DNA from: Diaporthe sp. PMI_573
Taxonomy: Eukaryota; Ascomycota; Sordariomycetes; Diaporthales; Diaporthaceae
Length of the DNA stretch: 64,000 nt
Direction: 5' to 3'
Assembly: GCA_021399435.1 (NCBI GenBank)
Contig: JAJTUP010000025.1
Location: forward strand, 806,001-870,000
Part shown: one piece after another, positions 1 through 13,100 of the stretch
How positions within the stretch are numbered: position 1 is the stretch's first letter
Layout of the letters: each line of letters begins with the position of its first letter
Program-made: the position numbers and the translations under genes
Notes under the pieces: generated by a model
The model's input: only the letters and a program-made list of their open reading frames with translations
The model's database searches: none
What the model was told of the DNA's origin: nothing

Positions 1-499
1 TGAAACCAAGCCGAGCTTGCGCTGCCCTAGATGAGGATAATAATATCAGTCATAATACTGTCTAGCACAATTCCTAAAAGAGCGTTTTGACTTACCGAAT
101 GGCAGCGTTGGACCTGGCCTTCTGGGCTGCCAGAGCTTGCTTGCAGCTCTCCTCATCATCGCGGGCTTTGGCGACCTTGCCCGAAGCAACAGCTGTCTTA
201 TTTGCTTCTCCGAGCGACTTCACCAAGGCCTTATAGGCGTCGTACTCCTTGACCTGCTTCTCCGTCCAATCTTCCCGCCTGGCAATGTCACCCTGGTCCC
301 TGCGCTTCTGGATGTGGGACTGGACTTTTCGCTCCGCCAGGATGTTTCTCTTCGTGGTGTCCAGTGCCCGGATTTCGTTCACCATGTCGATGAATCCAGC
401 ATCGACAGGCTTCATCTTCTCCAGATACGAATCGTCTGACAGAAAAGATTGAAAAGAGCTCACTGATGCCACAGAAGCTGGTGTATTTGGTTGAGACAT
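1..499 (-). CDS. Hypothetical small coiled-coil protein, 3' end off the window
   Basis: Two visible exons on the minus strand: 499-96, and 26 running off the left edge. They are separated by a 69-nt intron (95-27) with donor GTAAGT, a CTGAT branch point and a CTAG acceptor. Splicing keeps the frame; reading through the donor meets TAA at once. The start is the ATG at 499-497, which has an ACA-ATG-TC context; the frame upstream of it has no other ATG. The visible 134 residues begin MSQPNTPAS. They have a Ser-rich head and then a charged, Lys/Glu/Ala-rich helical stretch that looks like coiled coil. No family is recognised. Codon use looks like a normal expressed gene. It is probably the neighbour that bounds the metabolite cluster on the left. 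Confidence 0.6.
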
Positions 500-2237
500 T
501 GTAGAGGGATGAGGAGGCTTCGAGGATAGATGGAAGGTGGAAGACGCCAGCAGGGCTGCTAGGTAGGGGTTGATGGTAGTTGAAGACAACAAGTCCCACG
601 ACTATAGTCGTGAGCTGGCCATTGGGGTCAAATATGGCCATCGTTGGCGGTTATGAGAAGTGATTCACGAAGCAATTCACTTTGGTTGTCCATTTTCCCA
701 GGTCAGTACTCTCGGTGTCCATGCCGTACGGATCTGAGTATCTTAGCCTTTAGACCCGGTTGCGGGACTTAACTGCCAGATTGCTGTTGAATTTTACTTA
801 GACTGACAATTGGCAACGATTTATTCACTTGTGGTGACTTTTTCACTTGATCTGCTGGCCACCTGCAACGCTCATACTATCTCAGCAGCATCACACAAGT
901 GAATCTCGGTTTGGCTTACAGCCTGTACTTGTGTAGAACCTGTAGTGTAACTAAGTCATGTCGATCGGGGGACACACTCCTAGACATAGTTCGAAAGCAT
1001 CATGATGTCTTTTCTATTGCCGATTGGAAGAGTAAACCAAGCTGTATGAGCCTATACACAGGTGCACAATCAAAACGGTTGTATCATCACAAAGCTCCAT
1101 TCGAGCCCTTTTATCTCTTTATTTGCCTTCCTCAACTCCGTTATTCGTGCATCGCGGCTACTCTAGCGGACCTGCATCTTAAATTCACGTTGCTGACTCC
1201 ACGGCGCGTCTGCTCAGCTATGAAGCTAAAGGAATCATATCAGACGTATAATGATACTCGTGGGGGCTAGTTCGCCCACCACCTCATTATATTAATGCTT
1301 AATTTCACAATTATGGAACGAAGTAACTGGGGCTTAAGCTTGTGCTGTTCGTTTGCCGATGAGTAGTCGAGAGGTGACTTGCGGTTCTTTGAGGCAGTTT
1401 AAATTTGGCGACTGATACTTTCCGCGAGCAAATAAACCAGACATTTGATTTTAATTGAGACAAAAAAAAGATCATTTGATACAGGCTGTATTTCAGGCTG
1501 CTATTATGCGTCCGATTCGCCATAGTTGCCATAGCTGACAGTGTATTATAAAGAGAATAAATAAAACATGAAAGATTAGTTTAGGAGACTATTAGATTAT
1601 CTTACATGCATATTTGATACTTAATTAGATATAAAAAGGCAAAGTAGAAACAAGGAGTGGTATAACCTAGCCAACAACTTAAGCTGTTCCTAATAATGCA
1701 GATACTTCAGGCCGGGCAATTCATGTTGCTGCTACAGAGTAGCTGAAGCTGTGTCCGCCAATGCACAAAAGACGTTGCAATCAGACTAATGAGTGTTGGG
1801 CTTGATGATGACATGCTTGACCGAGATATGTGGATGAGTGAGCTAGAGGGAATTGCAGTGCGAGGTATATAGACTAAATCGACGCTGTTTTGCTATGCAG
1901 AAACATCGCTGAATGCGACCTTCCGCAGCTTCAGAGCATGGGACATTGCTTTTTTCGGATTTGCGTACAACCTACTATAGCACAACTATCGAGAACGGTA
2001 CGGCTGTTGAGAACGGCAATACAAGTTCTTTTGAGAACGGCGCGACTGTAGAGAATAGCAGTTGAGGATCAGATATAAGGTCACGGAAATAGGATTCTGT
2101 CCTACGGGCCCTCCAGATACACTTTTAGGGAATAAAGGACCCAGCATAGAAGGGAATGTCGCTGGGTAGAACGAGCGAAAGATTTCGACATATGCTAAAT
2201 TCAGGTAGTAAATGCAATAAGATGACCAGAGTATAAA
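500..2237. other. Intergenic region, no gene supported
   Basis: About 1.7 kb without a convincing coding region. Open frames near 899-1270 and 1311-1532 have no recognisable motif or splice context. Around 1989-2060 the octamer GAGAACGG occurs three times, followed by a degenerate GAGAATAG, at 18-24 nt spacing. Read on the plus strand this gives repeated Glu-Asn-Gly, ending in TGA. It could be a regulatory repeat or a scrap of a repetitive protein; nothing decides. Confidence 0.5.
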
Positions 2238-3593
2238 CTAAAAGATCAGTCTGAGTCGGTCATTGATCTCGGCCGCCGTCATTCGGCTCGCGGCCTTGAT
2301 TTCGCACCTCTTCAATCTCACAAACTCGTCCACCAACCGCGAACCCAAAGCGGCCCTCAAGACATCATCGTTCGCAAGATGCGTCAGGCGACCCTCCAGC
2401 GAAGCAGGAATAGAGCTCGTGACTCCCAACTCGTCCTTGGGGACCGTCTCGAGCGGGTTCAATGACATGTACGACAGCGGCTTCACCGTCAGCTCCCTCC
2501 GGCTCTCGATGCCGGCGACGCCGGCCGCGATCAGGGCCGCGAAGGCCAGATAGGGGTTCATGGCCGCGTCCGAGAAGCGCATCTCCCACAGGCCGGGCCG
2601 CCGCTCCCGCACCGCGCACGACTTGTTGTCGCGCCCCCAGCGCACCAGCTGCTTTGTCGTGTCGCAGGCGAGGCGGCGGTCGCTCTGGAGCACGCTGGGC
2701 ATGGCGAATGCCCCGATGGCGGCCAGGTTGCCCAGCACACCGGACAGGAAATAGTCCGCGGCGGCCGTGTCTGAGACTGAGATGCTCGCGTGCAGGCACT
2801 GGTATAAATCGCCCTGCTCGAAGGGGAAGGGGCACATGGTCGCCTCGTACCCGTGGCGCCGCGCCACCGTCTTGATGGCCTCGCGGCAGTAGATGGCGGC
2901 GTCCGCGGCCTGCATAGGCCGGTACGGGGGCAGGACTATCTCGAAGAGGCCGGGGCCCATGCCCTCGGGGTGGTACTTGAGGATATCGATGTCGGCGCGC
3001 GCCAGCGTCTGGGCGATGTCATCGAGAACGCTGGTCAGGCCATGGTCGTACAGGAATGTTGAGTTGAAGTTCGGACGGGCTGTCGCCGGCCGTGTGAAGT
3101 CGGTGGTGCCCGGCTTGTACAGGAGGAACTCGAGCTCCAGGCCGACCAGGATGTCCTGGCCCGTAGCGCTCCGGGCCCGCTCCACCTGCCTCGCCAGGAT
3201 GCTTCTCGGGCACAGGTCGAATCCTTTGTCGTCGTCGTCGCTTGTTCTCGCCTTACCCGCTTCTCGGACGGCGCACATGACGATGGCGTGGCTCGGGTAG
3301 AAGGAGCACACTTTCAACGTGGTCCAGTCCGGCACGATCTTGTCGACCCCAAGCTGGAGGGCTTCCAGGTTTGCCGTGTCGAACGCCGTGATGCCCACGA
3401 CGAACACAGACGTGTTGGCGTTGAAGGACCCGTCGGCAGCCACTTGGAGTGCGGCCTTTCTGGGTATGACGGACACGCGGAGCACCGCTGCGTGGTCCAC
3501 GACGACGAAGCGGACGAATAGTACGTCCGGATTGCCGTCGAAGAAGTCTTGTACAGTTGAAATTGCCATCGTGCTTGCCAGCTTCAGGTTCAT
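2238..3593 (-). CDS. Glutamine-synthetase-like ligase of the NRPS cluster
   Basis: Intronless, 451 residues. GS-family enzymes activate a carboxylate as an acyl phosphate with ATP and couple it to ammonia or an amine. The N-terminal beta-grasp part is residues 10-110 and the catalytic domain follows. Motifs seen: LELEF (152-156, the paired metal Glu), HPEGMGPGLFE (208-218), CLHAS (266-270, ammonium-site His), RWGRDNK (318-324) and WEMRFSDAAMNPYLA (336-350, nucleotide and glutamate Arg). The main catalytic residues therefore remain. The canonical N-G-S-G before the His is missing, so substrate use probably differs from housekeeping GS. Two ATGs are possible, at 3593 and 3569; the second (ACG-ATG-GC) has the better context. 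It lies 586 bp downstream of the NRPS stop on the same strand. The role in amide or gamma-glutamyl tailoring is inferred from that neighbourhood. Confidence 0.8.
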   Translation of the reverse strand: MNLKLASTMAISTVQDFFDGNPDVLFVRFVVVDHAAVLRVSVIPRKAALQVAADGSFNANTSVFVVGITAFDTANLEALQLGVDKIVPDWTTLKVCSFYPSHAIVMCAVREAGKARTSDDDDKGFDLCPRSILARQVERARSATGQDILVGLELEFLLYKPGTTDFTRPATARPNFNSTFLYDHGLTSVLDDIAQTLARADIDILKYHPEGMGPGLFEIVLPPYRPMQAADAAIYCREAIKTVARRHGYEATMCPFPFEQGDLYQCLHASISVSDTAAADYFLSGVLGNLAAIGAFAMPSVLQSDRRLACDTTKQLVRWGRDNKSCAVRERRPGLWEMRFSDAAMNPYLAFAALIAAGVAGIESRRELTVKPLSYMSLNPLETVPKDELGVTSSIPASLEGRLTHLANDDVLRAALGSRLVDEFVRLKRCEIKAASRMTAAEINDRLRLIF

Positions 3594-3744
3594 TGCTGTT
3601 TCCTGGGTTGAGAAGCCAAAAAGAAAAGGCTGAATTGCTTTACTCTTCTTGGGTGTTGTCTTACAGAAGGCGGTGGGCCAGGCAGCGGTGAAGGAAGAAG
3701 GAAGAGGGAAGAAGAGTCGGCCACTCGACTGCAGGACTACGCCT

Positions 3745-3751
3745 CTTTATA
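3745..3751 (-). promoter_or_regulatory. TATA-like box upstream of the GS-like gene
   Basis: TATAAAG on the minus strand, 152 bp before the 3593 ATG. The rest of the 3594-4178 spacer between the GS-like gene and the NRPS holds no other feature I can support. Confidence 0.35.
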
Positions 3752-4178
3752 GATTTTTCCTGACCTTGACCGCGTGATTAATTCCCTGAAGCATGTCATT
3801 GCTGATTTTTTCTGTTGCAGCGGCCACGTGTGCAATACTGGCGCCAAAGTCGGCAGGTGATAGCCTTTTCCGGAACTATGAGAAGTACTGTATTTAACAT
3901 GGCCGGGTCCTTCATGGGCGAGCGATCCCGTCACAGCCCTTACTGGATGCCTGTTCAGACAGAACAGAACTCGGACTTGGTCAAATATTGCAAAGAAGGC
4001 GAGCCCGGCCGTTCTTATCAAGTTCAGGATCCAGCCGCAATTTCTTTTAACCTGCGTCGAATCGCGTGCATACCATACATAGTATCAGAGGTAGGATGGA
4101 CTGCTCTCTGATCTACCTCCCTATCCAAAACCCTCTAAACAAGGTCCTGTTACGACATAAATCTAGATCTCAAGACAC

Positions 4179-7100
4179 TCATTTAGAGCCCTCCATAGGC
4201 GAATCCAAACCAGATAGCATCTCCTGCACAATATCCTCCACCGACACCGCCAGAGCCGAGGCAAACTGATCCGTGAAGCTCGTACTCCAGTACACGAGAG
4301 CCAGTCTGATCTCCTCCGTATCGATTTTCCCTGTGAGCTCCATATCATGCTGTAATTATTGTATTAGCCATCCATCCAATCTCTTCTCCTTCGACAACCA
4401 TAAAAACAACAATAACAGCCAGGGAAGAAACAAGAGCCCAGGTCAAACTTAAACTTACCGCCAGCGGATCATACCCCTGTTTCGCCTCAAACCTCAGCCG
4501 GCTCTCCACGCCCGCGTCGTCTAGTTCCGCGAAGCGGTGGATGTTGATGATGGTATTATAGACCGGCCCAGCCGGTAGGGGCGGGTCCAGGACCCCGGCG
4601 AGTCGCTCCCGCACCTCGGGCCACGAGAAGTTCTGGAACGGCAGCCGCGCTGTCATGCCGGCCTGCACGGTGCGCAGGACGTCGCCGAGCGTTGGTGTTG
4701 TTGTTGTTGTTTTATTGAGGTCGTACCGCGACAGGACTGTGTTGAAGTAGGGGCCGACGGCATCGCCGATGCCGTCGACGAGCGGCACGTCGCGGCCCGA
4801 CACGAGGTATCCGAACACGATATCCGGCGAGTCTGGCAGCGCCCGCTGCAGCGCTACGGCCCACGCCGCGTGCACGAGGTTGGGCACGGTCACGAGTTTG
4901 TCTTGACAGAAGCGCTGCAGCGTGTCCAGCGTGGGCAGCCGCAGCGGGATAAAGACCTGCCGGCGTGCGGCCGTTGGGTAGTGGCCGTCAGAAGTAGGAG
5001 AGGCGTCTAGAGGGAGGAGGCTGGGCTTGATACCCGTGAGCTGCTGCGTCCAGTATGCCAGGGCCGGCTCCGACGCGCGGTGCGCCGTGTACCGAACCAG
5101 GTTCTGGAAGCTGGGTGCAACCCCCTCAGACAGTTGGCCCACATACTCGAGGTTCCAGTCCCGGATGAGGATGGCGACCGAGTTCCCGTCTAGCAAGGCG
5201 TGGCTGAGCTCCCAGGACAGAAAGACCTTGTCCTGGGCTACAAGATGGTGGAAGGTGAGATGATAGGGCGGCTCGCCGCGTTGGAGTTTCTGATAGACCG
5301 TGTCTGTGGGTGGAGCTGCGCCGCTGAACTCTTCGTTCACGTTGACCTTTATATGCGTGATGGCCGGAGCGTGACTGTCCAGGACGACTTGCACAAATCC
5401 AGAGGACTTGGTCGGCACAAATGCAGTCCGCAGGATCGGGTGACGGGCAACAAGCGTTGCAAACGCCTCACCAAGACGGATTGGATCGATGCTCTCACTG
5501 GGCGTGGTGCCCGTGACCTCAAAGTCGAGTCGCGTCATATGATGCCCGAGCGCCCTCTCCTCTGTATCCAGCATGTCGAGCTGGGTGAGGGTGCACTTAA
5601 AGATGTCCTTCACGGCGCCAATGTCGATGGCCAACGACGGCAAGGTGTCGGTCAGCAAGATATCCAGCTCCTCGTCGCTCGACAGTTGCAGCAATGGAAA
5701 ATCGCCGCCTGTGTACGTTCGCGGCAGGGTGGGCAACATGGCGGCGGCCTCTTGCAGGCAGGCTTTGTAGCCGTCGATCCAGCGGGTGATGAGGTCGCGC
5801 TTCTGTGACCGGCTGTGGTATGAGACGTCGAAGCGAATTTCGCCCTGGTGGACGCCAACTTCAATGCCGAAGAGGGAGAAGCGGTCCTGCGACGACGTCT
5901 TGTCCTGGGCCGACAGGTCAATACCGGCAGGCTTGAAGAGGCCATCCTCGCTGTCCAGCTCGGCAAAGTGGCCGGCAAAGTTGAGCATAACCTCAGCCAG
6001 GGGCGCTCCTGGGGCAGTAGAAGTCTCCGGGGACGACTGTGGTAGTAATTGGCTGCAGGTGAAGGTGGCGAAACCGTTGTCCAGAAACCGGCTGCGTCGG
6101 TCCTTGGCCAAGCGGACCGCCGTAGTCATATCCCTTGCCTCGTCTCGGTCCAGCGACACGGGGAACAAGGTCGTGAACCAGCCCACCGTGCGGAGAATTT
6201 CGATGGACGCACTCCACGGCTCACGGCCGTGGCCCTCGAGGAAAACAGTGGGTGGGTCCCGGTCAAGGAAATGCTGGGCGAAAGAGGTGGCAAGGGCAGC
6301 GAGGAATATATCGACAGGCTTGGTGTTAAAAGCGGTGTTGGAATCGCGTAGAAGCGATGACGAGGTGGCCTTGTCCAATACGAAGCTTTGTTGGATGACA
6401 TCTGAGGAGGTATTGCCAAACCCACGCTCAAGGCCCCAATATTCAGCTGGGTCGGGGGCTTGGAGGCGTTGCTGCGGCTGCAGGAAGACAGACGGCTCCA
6501 GTTGCTGAGAATACTCGGCCTGTCGAGCGACCCAGGTCTGGAACGACATGGATGATTTAGGCAAGGAATCGGCTCGGCCTAGAACGAGATCCTCAAGGTC
6601 TTGCAAAATCACCCGCCAGGAGACCAGGTCGATCGACAAGTGGTGAGCAATCAGGAACAAGTACTGGTCATTCCGTGTCTCAATCAGCTCTGCTGCAAAG
6701 GTTGGACCTTTCTGGAAGTCCAGGCGAAGCTGGGACTCCGAAACAATGTATGGGATGGTCGAAGTGTCATCGATGTTATGGACACGCAGGATTTGTTGCG
6801 TAGGGTCGAACTTGGAAATATATTGTCTAGAATTATCAGTTGCTTGTTTTGCTTAACGGTTCGAAGAAGAAAAAAGGCAGACAAGAAAGGGAAAAAGGGA
6901 GAACAAAACTCACTTCCAAGACCCCGAGTCGTGCGTGTAGCGAGCACGGAGCTGCGCATGGTGCTTCACCAGCGTCTGCAGAGCATTCGACAGTGAAGAA
7001 ACAGGCACCCTCGTGGTCAGTCTGAGCAACATGCTCTGCTCAAACGCGTTGTTCCCAGAGGGTGTGATGCGGAAATAGAGCCTCTGGATCGGCGACAGCT

Positions 7101-10100
7101 CAAAGAGAACATCTTCGACCGCCAAGTCTGCGCCGTCGTCGTTCAGGCCCGCGGCGCCAGGGATCTGCGGGCCGCCGGCGAGGTTCCGAGGGGTCGCCGC
7201 GCTTGCCATCTCCTTCAAGTTCCGAGACCTGGTGACATCTTGCATGGTGAGACGCAGCCCCGCCGCTGCAGCACTGGACACGAGCTGCATGGCCGAGATG
7301 GAGTCCCCGCCGAGCTGGAGGAAGGCGCTGCGGGTGTGTATGGCCTCGATGCCGACGTTGAGGACCTTGTGCCACAGCAGGCGCAGGGAACGCTCTCTGT
7401 CCGTCAGGATCTCGACGGCGCCCTGTGCGGTGATGTCCGCGTCCGCCGCGAAAGACACGAGCCGAGCCCACGCTTGGTCGTCCAGGCCCTCCAGCCACGA
7501 CAAAACGTACTTCCTGTTCAACTTCCCCGACGAGAGGATCGGGAGGGCCTCGACGGGGATCCAAAAGTTGGGTATCATGTGGCTTGGCAGCACGGCTGAC
7601 AGATTCTCCCTTGCGGTGTCGATGAGGCGCTGTGCCGTCTCTCGTGAGTCGCCCCCGTCCAGTAGGGTCAAGCCTCCTCCTGCTGCCGTCGCCGTCGCCC
7701 GTTTGTGTTGTTGTCGTTGTTGGTGGTGTTGGAAGGCCGTGTTTTTCTCTCCGCTAAAGACGGCCACGAGACGTTTGCGGAGTGGACCTGCGGTGGGAAT
7801 GATGACAACGACGTGGCCCAGGTCAGGAACCGGGGCCAAGTGATTCTCAATCTCGCTCAGTTCCACGCGCTGGCCCCGGATCTTGGCCTGGCTGTCTTTG
7901 CGTCCTACCCAGACGAGCGAGCCGTCTGTATCGTACTTGACAATATCTCCGGTGCGGTAAAATTTGTGGTCATGGGTCGTCGTGGAGTCATCACGAGAAA
8001 ACCAGGTCGGTGCTCGCTCCAGAAAGACTGCCTTGGTCTGCGCTGCGTTCTTGATGTAGCCCTCGCCAATGTTTGGGCCCTCTAGTAATAGCTCGCCCGG
8101 TGCCCCGATGGGAACCAGTTGGTTGACATTGGTTGGGTCCACGATCCACAAGGCGCCGCTGCATGCTTTTCCGAGGTTCAGGGGCGACGCGTTCTCATCG
8201 ATGGGATCTGTCAAGGTGCTGAAAATGCTGCATTCGCTGGGTCCGTAGGCTGATGAGCAAGAGCAAGAGCAACAGGTCAGCAAGCATGTAGCAAGTATGT
8301 CACACGGGCAAAAGAAACAACGAGCAACAATAAGCAAGGGAGCGTCGGAGCATACCAATATGAAGTGAAACCTGCCGGCTCCACGTCTTAACAAGCTGCA
8401 CACTGACAGGTTCACCGCCGAGGACGATCGTTTTCAGAGTCGGCACGCGCTCAGGTTCGAGCAGCGCCGCGAACGCCGGCGTGAAGAAGGCCCAGTTGAC
8501 CCGCATGCGGCGGATCTCGACATCGATGTCGCCGTTGCGGTTCGCCTCGTGCGGGATGCACACGCAGCCGCCCATCATGAGCGGCGTGAGGACCTCGAAC
8601 ACATTGGCGTCGAAGCTGCACGAGGCGAACTGCAGCACGCGCGAATTTGCGTCCAGTGAGGTGACACGGGCATGCTCCAGGTTGCTCGTCACGTATGATC
8701 GATGCGAGAGGACGGCGCCCTTGGGCACGCCCGTGGTCCCGGAGCTGAAGACGGCGCAGATGGGATCGGAGGGTCGGACCGTGACGGCGGGAGGACTGAC
8801 TAGAGCCGCCGTTGTCTGGGAGCCTGGAGCAAGTACCATGGTGTTGGGTACTAGACCTCGACAGAATTCGAGATGTGTCGGGGACGCGATGGCCAACACT
8901 GGCTCGAGAAGGGACGTTATATGGCGCAGCCGGTCGACGGGGTAGGCAGGGTCAAGGAATGCAAATGCCTTGCCAGCCTTCAACACAGCCAGCATGGCCA
9001 CGGCGACCCAGACGGACTTCTCGAAGCAGAGGGCAACAAAGGAGCCGGCGCCATCACTCCAGGCCAGGATGTCATGGGCGAGAGCCGACGAGGCTTGGTC
9101 GAGTTGGGCGTACGTCAGGCGCCCGTCCCACGCGACGACGGCCTCGGCATCCGGAGCCGCTTGACTCCTCTTGTGTATGAGACTGTGGAGGCTCTCCTCG
9201 ACCGTCGCAGGTACATTGGAGTTCCAGCGCCAGAGCTCCTCGCGATCAGCGGCTGAGATGACCTCGATGTCTTTCACAATCCTGGGTGGCTCGTGGGCAG
9301 AAGCCTCCGTAGCATCCGGAGGATCTTGTGACAACAGCAGCTGCGTAAGCACGTGTTGGAACTGCCGCACAACACGTTCCACCTGGACCTCATCGATTAT
9401 GGAGGGGTTGAAGGACACATCCAAGGCGTATTCATGGCCGTCTTCACCGCCGCGGGTCCCGGGCAGATGCAGCTCCAACACGAGAGGGTACGTGTTCATG
9501 GGCAACGTCGCCGCACGGGCATCGTCCGCCTTAAGAACAGCCGGATCTCTATGGCGCCCCTCCTCCTCCTGCTCATCCTCCTCATCCGCCTGATCTTCGT
9601 CAGCCGGCGGATGGATGACCAGCAGGTTGCGGAAGTCGCAAGCGTGCCGGGCCTCATCGCCGATGCGGCGGATGCGCTGCAGGCCGAAGTGCTCGTGCGG
9701 GATCATGTCCGTGGCCTGGGCCCGCAGCCGCGCCACCAGCGCCGCCGCCGTCTCCCCACCGTCAACACGCACCCGGATCGGAACAGTAGCGATGGTGGGC
9801 CCTACCATGCGGTCGACACCCTCGACGGGAGCGTCGCGGCCCGAGAGGATGGTGCCGAACACGACGTCGTCCGACGACGTGTGCGCAGCCAGCACGATGG
9901 CCCACGCAGCTCGGATCGCGGCCTGCGTGGGACGCTTGGACGAGACCGCGGTTGTGCGGAATCGCCCGGTGACCTTGACTTCGTGCGTCGAGGTGCTGTT
10001 CCGGCTGTGACCAGCAGCATGGAACGGGAAGGGATCCGGACTGGCGTCGGCCAGCTGGTTCGACCAGAATTGCTGTGACGATTCCAGGGACAGTCCTGAA

Positions 10101-13100
10101 ATGTGCTGGATGAAGAGGCGGTAGTCTGCAGGGGACAGCGGACCCTCGAGTGGCCTGCCGTGGTAGGTTCGATTTACTAGCTTCAGAAACATGGTGGCCG
10201 AGACTTCATCGTACGTTGCGTGATGCGAGACCCAGATGAGAACTTTCCGTTCCCGGCCCACGGCGAAGCGATTCAAAGCCTCACCCAGTCCCATAGGCTT
10301 GTCGTTGTTGACGTCTAAGACCGCATGGCCTTCTCCTTGAACGTCGTCCCCGTCTTGAGCAACAGCAATTTCGCCTCGGATAACCACTTGGTAGAGCCCG
10401 GACTCCGTCTGGACAATGCGCGACCGCAAAGTCGGGACGCGTTGGGCCACGGCGTCCAAGGCGGCCAGCAGCCTCGGGAGTTCCACGTTCTCGGGCAGCT
10501 GGAAATGTCGGCGCGCCACGTAGTCGCCAGCCTGGTGAATGGACAGGGCCATCAATGCCTCCTGCAACGGTGTACACGGGTACACATCCTCGACTAAATC
10601 GGGTAAAACTCGACACTGGGAAGCAACCTCGGCCACCAGGCGATTCGGATCATCAACAAGGTCCTTGACTAGATGGAACGATGGCAAAGTGGACTGCTGG
10701 CGAGACACACTTGCAGAAGCAGGGCCATTGACGTCGGTCGCGACACCGTTCAGGTGCGCGATTGTCGCACGCCGTAGAATATCCATCACGGTGAGGCCGA
10801 TCCCCTGCGCCCTCGCCGCCGACACTAGTCGCATGGCCGTGATAGAGTCGCCGCCTAGCTCCTGGAAACTCTGATCAGGCGCGACGGCGGCCTCGTCCAG
10901 GCGCAGGACCTTGGCAACAACGGCCCGGAGCCTCTCGAGCCTGCGACTGGTGGCGGGGGTGGTGGGCACCGAGGAGGGCTGCTGCTGGGCGGGCTGCAGG
11001 TTCGCGGAGTGCCGGGCCAGGGAGGCAAACGACAGCGTTGAGAGCGTGGCCGGCTCGGCGTCGGCGTACAGGGCGCGCAGGAGCTTCCGGTCGGTCTTGG
11101 CAGATGGCAACAAGGGGACCCGCGGAATGGCCAGAAAGACGCTGGGAAGCATATAGGGAGGCAAGGTCGCAGCCACGGCTCTGCTCACGTGGCTGATGTC
11201 CAGGTCTCGTAGAACCTTGGACGAGCGAGGATCGACGAATGTCAACCCGCGGTCGTGATGATCAACCGGTGTAGTCATGTCGTGCAAGAAGGCCGCAAGC
11301 AGGCTGCTATCACCACCGCCCCTCGGCGACACCATCTCGACGACGACGCCTACACTTGTAGGTAATTGATTCTTGAGACGGAACTCGATCTCTTCCAGCT
11401 CTATGCGCTGCCCGTGGAGCTTGACCTGTGCATCGTCACGGCCGAGGATGGTCAGGCGGCCGTCGGACCCGAGGCGCGCCAGGTCACCCGTCTTATATAG
11501 GCGGCTTTTGGTATCGTTTCGTCGCGCAGCAGGCAGCCAGTCCGGCGGCGGAATAAAAGCGGTGGACGTCTTGTCCACATTCTTGAGATAGCCCCGCGAG
11601 ACAATGGGCCCTTCGATGACCATTTCACCCACGGCACCGATCGGGACCAGCAGTTTGTGATCGCGCGGATCACAGAGCCAGACATTGCAGCCCAGCGCGC
11701 GGCCAATGTCGCGCGGGTCCGTGTCGGCCGCGAGCCCACTGTTGCATACGGACTGGACCGTCGTCTCGGCGGGACCGTACGAGTTGATCAGGTGCACGGC
11801 GTGTGCCCAGGTTGCCATGTTGCCGGCTGTCAGCTTCTCGCCGATCAGGGCCAGCACTTGGAGGCTGGGTACGTCGCTCGGCCCAAATAGGCCGGCGATC
11901 GTGGGTGTCAACATGGCTTGTGTGATGCGATGCGTCTGCATGTACTGGACCAGGTTGTTCATGCGGTCCTCTTCTGACGGCACGTTCAGCTCGCACCCGT
12001 ATAAGAGCGTCCCGAGCATATCCTTGACGGAGACGTCGAACGCGTACGACGCGAACTGCAGCACCCGTGCTCCCGGCCGGAACTCGTCGTTGTCTCGATA
12101 CAGACAGGCGGCCGTCATGAGATTTTGGTGCTCCAGGAGGATGCACTTGGGCACGCCCGTGGTGCCAGATGTGAAGACACCGAACCCCAGGTTATGTGGC
12201 TGCACCTGTGGGAGTGTTGAGGGCGTCAAGTCGTCGCCATCATCTGCGAGTCCCTGTACAAACCTGGCGTCGATTTCGACTATGTTCTTGGCCAGGGGCT
12301 TCTGGTGATTGGCAGTGTTTCGCTGTGACAGCGCTTGAGCTGACGTCAGGAGAAGGTCGGAATCAACAAAGTCGACAAGACCGGCAAGCCTGTCCGGAGA
12401 CAGGTCAGGATTGAGAAACACTGGGGCGCCGCCCGCCTTCATGACGGCAATAACGGTAATGACAGCCCAGAGCGACTTGTGAAAACATAGCGGCACGAGC
12501 CTGTCGGGACCGACGCCCATGGAGACGAGGTAGTGGGCAAGTCGCGTCGACAGAACATCCAAGTCTCGGTAGGTGGCGTCTCCATCCCATGCCCGGACGG
12601 CGAGCTGCGGCCCTCGGGCCTGGAACGGGATGGCTTGGTGGACGCACTTCTCAACGGCGGGCGGCACGTGGGCATTCCAAGCGTGCAAGGTGTCGAGGTC
12701 GGGCTGGTGCCGCCGTAACAGAGCCGAGATGCTCGTCTCGGGTGCCGACTGTGCCATCTCTCCGAGGAAGCCCGCAAAGACCCCGATCACGCGCTTAAGT
12801 TCCCCAACTCCTCCTGCCAGCTCATGGTGCTCACACGATGCATGGACATGGACCCCCGTCGGGGTGATGTCGCACTCGACGACTACGGGGTACGTGTGCG
12901 TCTCGGTCCTGTTTGAGTCGGCGAAGCGATGCTCAACTAGAGACTTGTTGGCTTGTCCGTCGCCAAACGACGCGGGCTGGATAACGATCAGGTTGCGGAC
13001 CTGTCCCACGGCTGCCGCGGCTGCTGGTCCGCATCGAGCGATGTTCTGAAGCCCGAGGTGCTGGAACTCGATCATGCCGACGGCTTGACTGTGCACGCTT

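Noticed and set aside
899..1532. Two open frames left of the GS-like gene
   Set aside because: No motif, poor start context and no splice signals; length is within chance for this composition.
2365..2835. Long open frames antisense or out of frame inside the GS-like, NRPS and ABC genes
   Set aside because: They are shadows of GC-rich coding sequence; none has domain motifs, splice logic or independent flanks.
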